Assembly: GCA_003952965.2 (NCBI GenBank)
Contig: CM025855.1
Span: 18,046,417 to 18,110,416, forward strand
DNA: 64,000 nt
Source: Morella rubra
Lineage: Eukaryota > Streptophyta > Magnoliopsida > Fagales > Myricaceae
Reading direction: 5' to 3'
Each line of letters opens with the position of its first letter. The first letter of the stretch is position 1. The notes beneath the pieces are model-generated. The model saw only the letters and a list, made by a program, of their open reading frames with translations, did not search any database and had not been told where the DNA came from. The translations under genes were made by a program, and so were the position numbers. Below are positions 61,701 to 64,000 of this stretch, one piece after another.

Positions 61701-61749
61701 TGCTCGTGCACTGGTTTCCGCAAGGCGATGCCCACTGCTGCGGTATCAT
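57193..61749 (-). CDS. Small cysteine-rich CX3C-repeat protein, 5 exons, 137 residues
   Basis: Exons (minus): 61749-61674, 60242-60189, 58884-58781, 58242-58204, 57333-57193. All introns are GT-AG and the exons join without a frame break to 137 codons plus stop. The protein starts MIPQQWASPCGNQCTSKY and ends EDVPSTSA. All ten Cys lie in CX3C steps: 10/14, 30/34, 44/48/52, 80/84/88. The tail (about 92-137) is Pro/Lys-rich. No signal peptide or membrane segment is visible. I recognise it as a conserved plant protein type but not its function. CX3C pairs recall small disulfide or metal-binding proteins such as intermembrane-space twin-CX3C proteins; that is only an analogy. The ATG was chosen because it alone continues across the exon 1 donor to give ...QIPWRVFCKKG. 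Confidence 0.8.
58713..58748. repeat. Poly-C/poly-A tract in intron 3
   Basis: 21 C followed by 15 A, then a GA-rich stretch, just outside exon 3 of the CX3C gene. Length is likely unreliable in sequencing. Confidence 0.9.
59192..59760 (+). mobile_element. Possible LTR fragment in intron 2 of the CX3C gene
   Basis: tgtaatgacccaaccaagcc resembles the TGTAATGACCC start of plant gypsy LTRs, and text near 59730-59750 (cgggttagtcttggtattaaca) could be an end. I found no target duplication, so this is tentative. Confidence 0.3.
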
Positions 61750-62620
61750 TTTCACTCACACTTGCTTCTGTGAGTACGTGTGACCGTTTTCGCTGTTTCT
61801 CCGACCAAAAAGCAGGGAAAGAGGAAAATGGCGCAGTCTCGGACTGAAAGCGGTGGGAGAAATTTATACGAGGGTACTTAAGTCCAATTTGATCTATTGT
61901 TTCGGGCATTTATTTAGTCCGGCGCTGTACTTATCTTAGATTAAAAATAAAAATATGTATTAGATGACAAAAATAACCCCATATAAACAGTCAATACGTT
62001 TATAACTCTTTTTTTTTTTCTTTTATCGTTACGTTTACGACTCTTTTTAACTCTTAAGGGTTGGTTAGACTCAATTGACACTGAGAGGTCGTTCAACTAA
62101 CACTTAACTATAGCACTAACTGTCTACTACCTAACAAAACTCTATACTCTATAGGCTACCTTCTTTTTCTTTTTGTTTCTTTTTTTGTTTTTTTTTTTTT
62201 TCTAAGCAAAACTCTACAGGCTACTTAAAAGTTCGACACGGCTCAGAAATTACTCATGCGCGCAATAGAAGAGATTAGGCATGCTCGAAAATTTTAGATA
62301 CCCATGAAATTATTGGGCATATTAATCATTTTATACGAAGTAGTAGCTCATCGGCTCGATAATAGCTCATTGGCTCAATCTATCAACAAAGGTAACTCAC
62401 AGTAAAATATTTTGATATAGGATATGAGTTATAAGGACTCAAAGGCAATAAGTTAAAGAATTTCATTCCTAAATGAAATGTATCTAATGAGTGAATACTT
62501 AAATAATATTTTAACCTATATGGTTATTTTAAGTTTATGAACCTTTCCATCCCAGTATGTGCGTTTTCTAATAAAATTAAATCCGTCTTAGGTACACAAA
62601 ATTCATCCATAATGATTTTT
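61750..62620. other. 5' flank of the CX3C gene and spacer
   Basis: Probable 5' untranslated region to about 61860, then AT-rich spacer with T-rich runs at 62009-62022 and 62160-62203. An open frame at 61909-61670 overlaps exon 1 in another frame and is not a gene. Confidence 0.5.
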
Positions 62621-63205
62621 GAAAAAAATATATTTTTCACTTACCGATTATTATAAATTTTGTACTTTGTACTTTAAATTATCAGTTTTGACACATTACA
62701 CCCTATGTTAAATTTATAAACTAAAATCACCATAATGCCTTGACCCACTTTACATATATTGAAAATATTGCTATCAATTCATTACGTTCTCGAAGGTATT
62801 GTCAGACAGAGGGTGTAAAATATCTAACATTAGTAGTTTAAAAGTGTAATATGATTTTAACACTTCTTAAAATTTTAACACAATAAAAAATTACAATATA
62901 ATATCTCTCTCCCCATCATAACATTACTTTTCACTATAATAAATATTAAAAATCATCTCTCTCTTCACTTTTTCACCAAATCCAATACCCTAAAATTTAA
63001 CTTATCTAAAATTTTAATAATCAAACACACCCTTAGAGTGTAAATTGTCTAGTATTGATAGTTTGAGGGTACAATATAATTTAGAATGTAAAGTGTCTAA
63101 TATTGATAGTTTGAGGATATAACGTGTCAAAACGGATAGTTTATAATGTAATGTGTCAAATACTTAATAATTAATGGATGAAAAAATATATTTTTATCCC
63201 ATGAA
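62621..63205. mobile_element. MITE-like element with about 95-bp inverted repeats
   Basis: The left arm (62621-62722) runs aaaaatatatttttcac ... ttttgacacattacaccct. The right arm, reversed (63205-63100), runs aaaaatatattttttcatcc ... tttgacacattacattataa. The interior has further copies of a tgtctaatattgatagtttg-type motif, and a second element seems to be inserted (62870-63037, ending caaacacaccctta). No coding capacity. Confidence 0.55.
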
Positions 63206-63281
63206 ATTTTCTCGTCATAAAAACAAAACATGCTCAAAGAATGGACTGCTCATCCACGAGACTCTTTATTTTTGTTTATTT

Positions 63282-63640
63282 AGGGTGTGTTTGTAAACTC
63301 TAACTAAGTGAATTATTTAATGAATGTTGTGAAAATTGAGAAAATTGAAATTTTATTGGGTTTTGTTAAAAATTAGTGAATAAAGTAGAATTTTGTAAGA
63401 GTCCATGAAAAAATAGAGAGAAAGAATTAGAATTTTATGGGAGTTGGTGGAAAGGTGAAGGAAGAGATAATTTTAGTGAATTTTTTATGCTTGTTGTATT
63501 GAAATGAGATAATTTGATGGGGTAAAGAGATATTATTTTGAAGTTATTCTATTTGATAAAATGTTGAGTTAGTTGTATTTGTAAGTTAAAATTTTAAAAT
63601 AATGTAATTATCTGGTATAGTTATGTTTTGCGAACCCGTC
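63282..63640. mobile_element. Possible hAT-like MITE fragment
   Basis: Opens agggtgtgtttgtaaac, the inverted form of caaacacaccctta at 63024-63037, and interior text (ctctctcttcacctttttcac-type when reversed) is shared with 62900-63020. The right end is uncertain and no 8-bp duplication was found. Confidence 0.35.
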
Positions 63641-64000
63641 CAAATTGCAATTTTTCCCGCTCTAAACAACAATTCGCGTGCCCGTGGTTTTTGTCGTAAC
63701 TGGTACCTACGTATTTATTTTTATTAAACATGCAAAGCTTTTCCTTCGTGGCATGCACGACAAGTCTTAATTACGTGTAATATCACTGAATCAACTTTAA
63801 TAACATAACTCTACAACTACTAATACCTCATTGTTTTTTTTTTTCCAAGTCTAATACCTCAATGGTTAATAAAAGGAAAATCGCATCAATCGCTATAAAG
63901 AAGTGAATCTTCTCCACGACGGACCAATAACGAGACGATGAATTTTGGAATCATGAAGTTGGAGTCTACGTTGCAGCATGTCATTGGGCCTTGTTCCAGA
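63641..64000. other. Spacer, nothing recognised
   Basis: AT-rich sequence without recognisable exons, RNA genes or element ends. Confidence 0.5.

Noticed and set aside
61670..61909. 79-codon minus-strand frame as its own gene
   Set aside because: It overlaps exon 1 of the CX3C gene in another frame; the spliced frame joins to four further exons with conserved Cys spacing.
1..64000. tRNA and rRNA genes
   Set aside because: I saw no cloverleaf-like or rRNA-like stretch by eye; tRNA-like matches are only the retrotransposon primer-binding sites.

Overview
The window is nuclear DNA from a flowering plant, most likely a eudicot. It holds two multi-exon genes with plant-type introns, AT-rich spacers, and a dense stack of plant-specific transposable elements (CACTA, Ty1/copia, Ty3/gypsy, MITE-like). 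I cannot name the species. Almost all open frames in the left 45 kb are relics of transposons.

Layout. 1-605: 5' end of a Ty3/gypsy element on the minus strand (gag fragment, PBS, 220-bp LTR). 606-6869: AT-rich spacer with one short retroposon (2872-3110, perfect 13-bp target duplication). 6870-about 44927: a degenerate CACTA (En/Spm) transposon, or two adjacent ones of the same family, on the minus strand. It has a CACTA terminus, blocks of gatcgatc-type subterminal repeats, a Transposase_24-type gene, a tnp2 transposase and a further plant-transposon ORF. The CACTA DNA itself sums to about 10.6 kb. The rest is later insertions: a solo LTR (9736-12147); a gypsy element (14052-29399) that splits tnp2 and itself carries an 8.9-kb copia element (15517-24397); a copia-like solo LTR (30846-32165); a second solo LTR of the first family (33353-35828); a gypsy element reduced to two fused long LTRs (37130-42975); and a third LTR of the first family (44928 into the gap). 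Target-site duplications support most of these, so the order of insertion can be read. 45532-46480 is an assembly gap of 949 N.

The right 17 kb is gene space. TFB2, the plant TFIIH p52 subunit (GTF2H4 orthologue), lies on the minus strand at 55340-47245. Its 15 exons join in frame to 451 codons plus a stop, and one intron is of the GC-AG class. A second minus-strand gene, 61749-57193, has 5 exons and encodes a 137-residue protein whose ten cysteines all sit in CX3C steps. Introns and spacers here carry MITE-like inverted-repeat elements and microsatellites.

The two genes look intact and expressed. The transposon proteins all carry stops or frameshifts, so the left part looks like inactive heterochromatic sequence.
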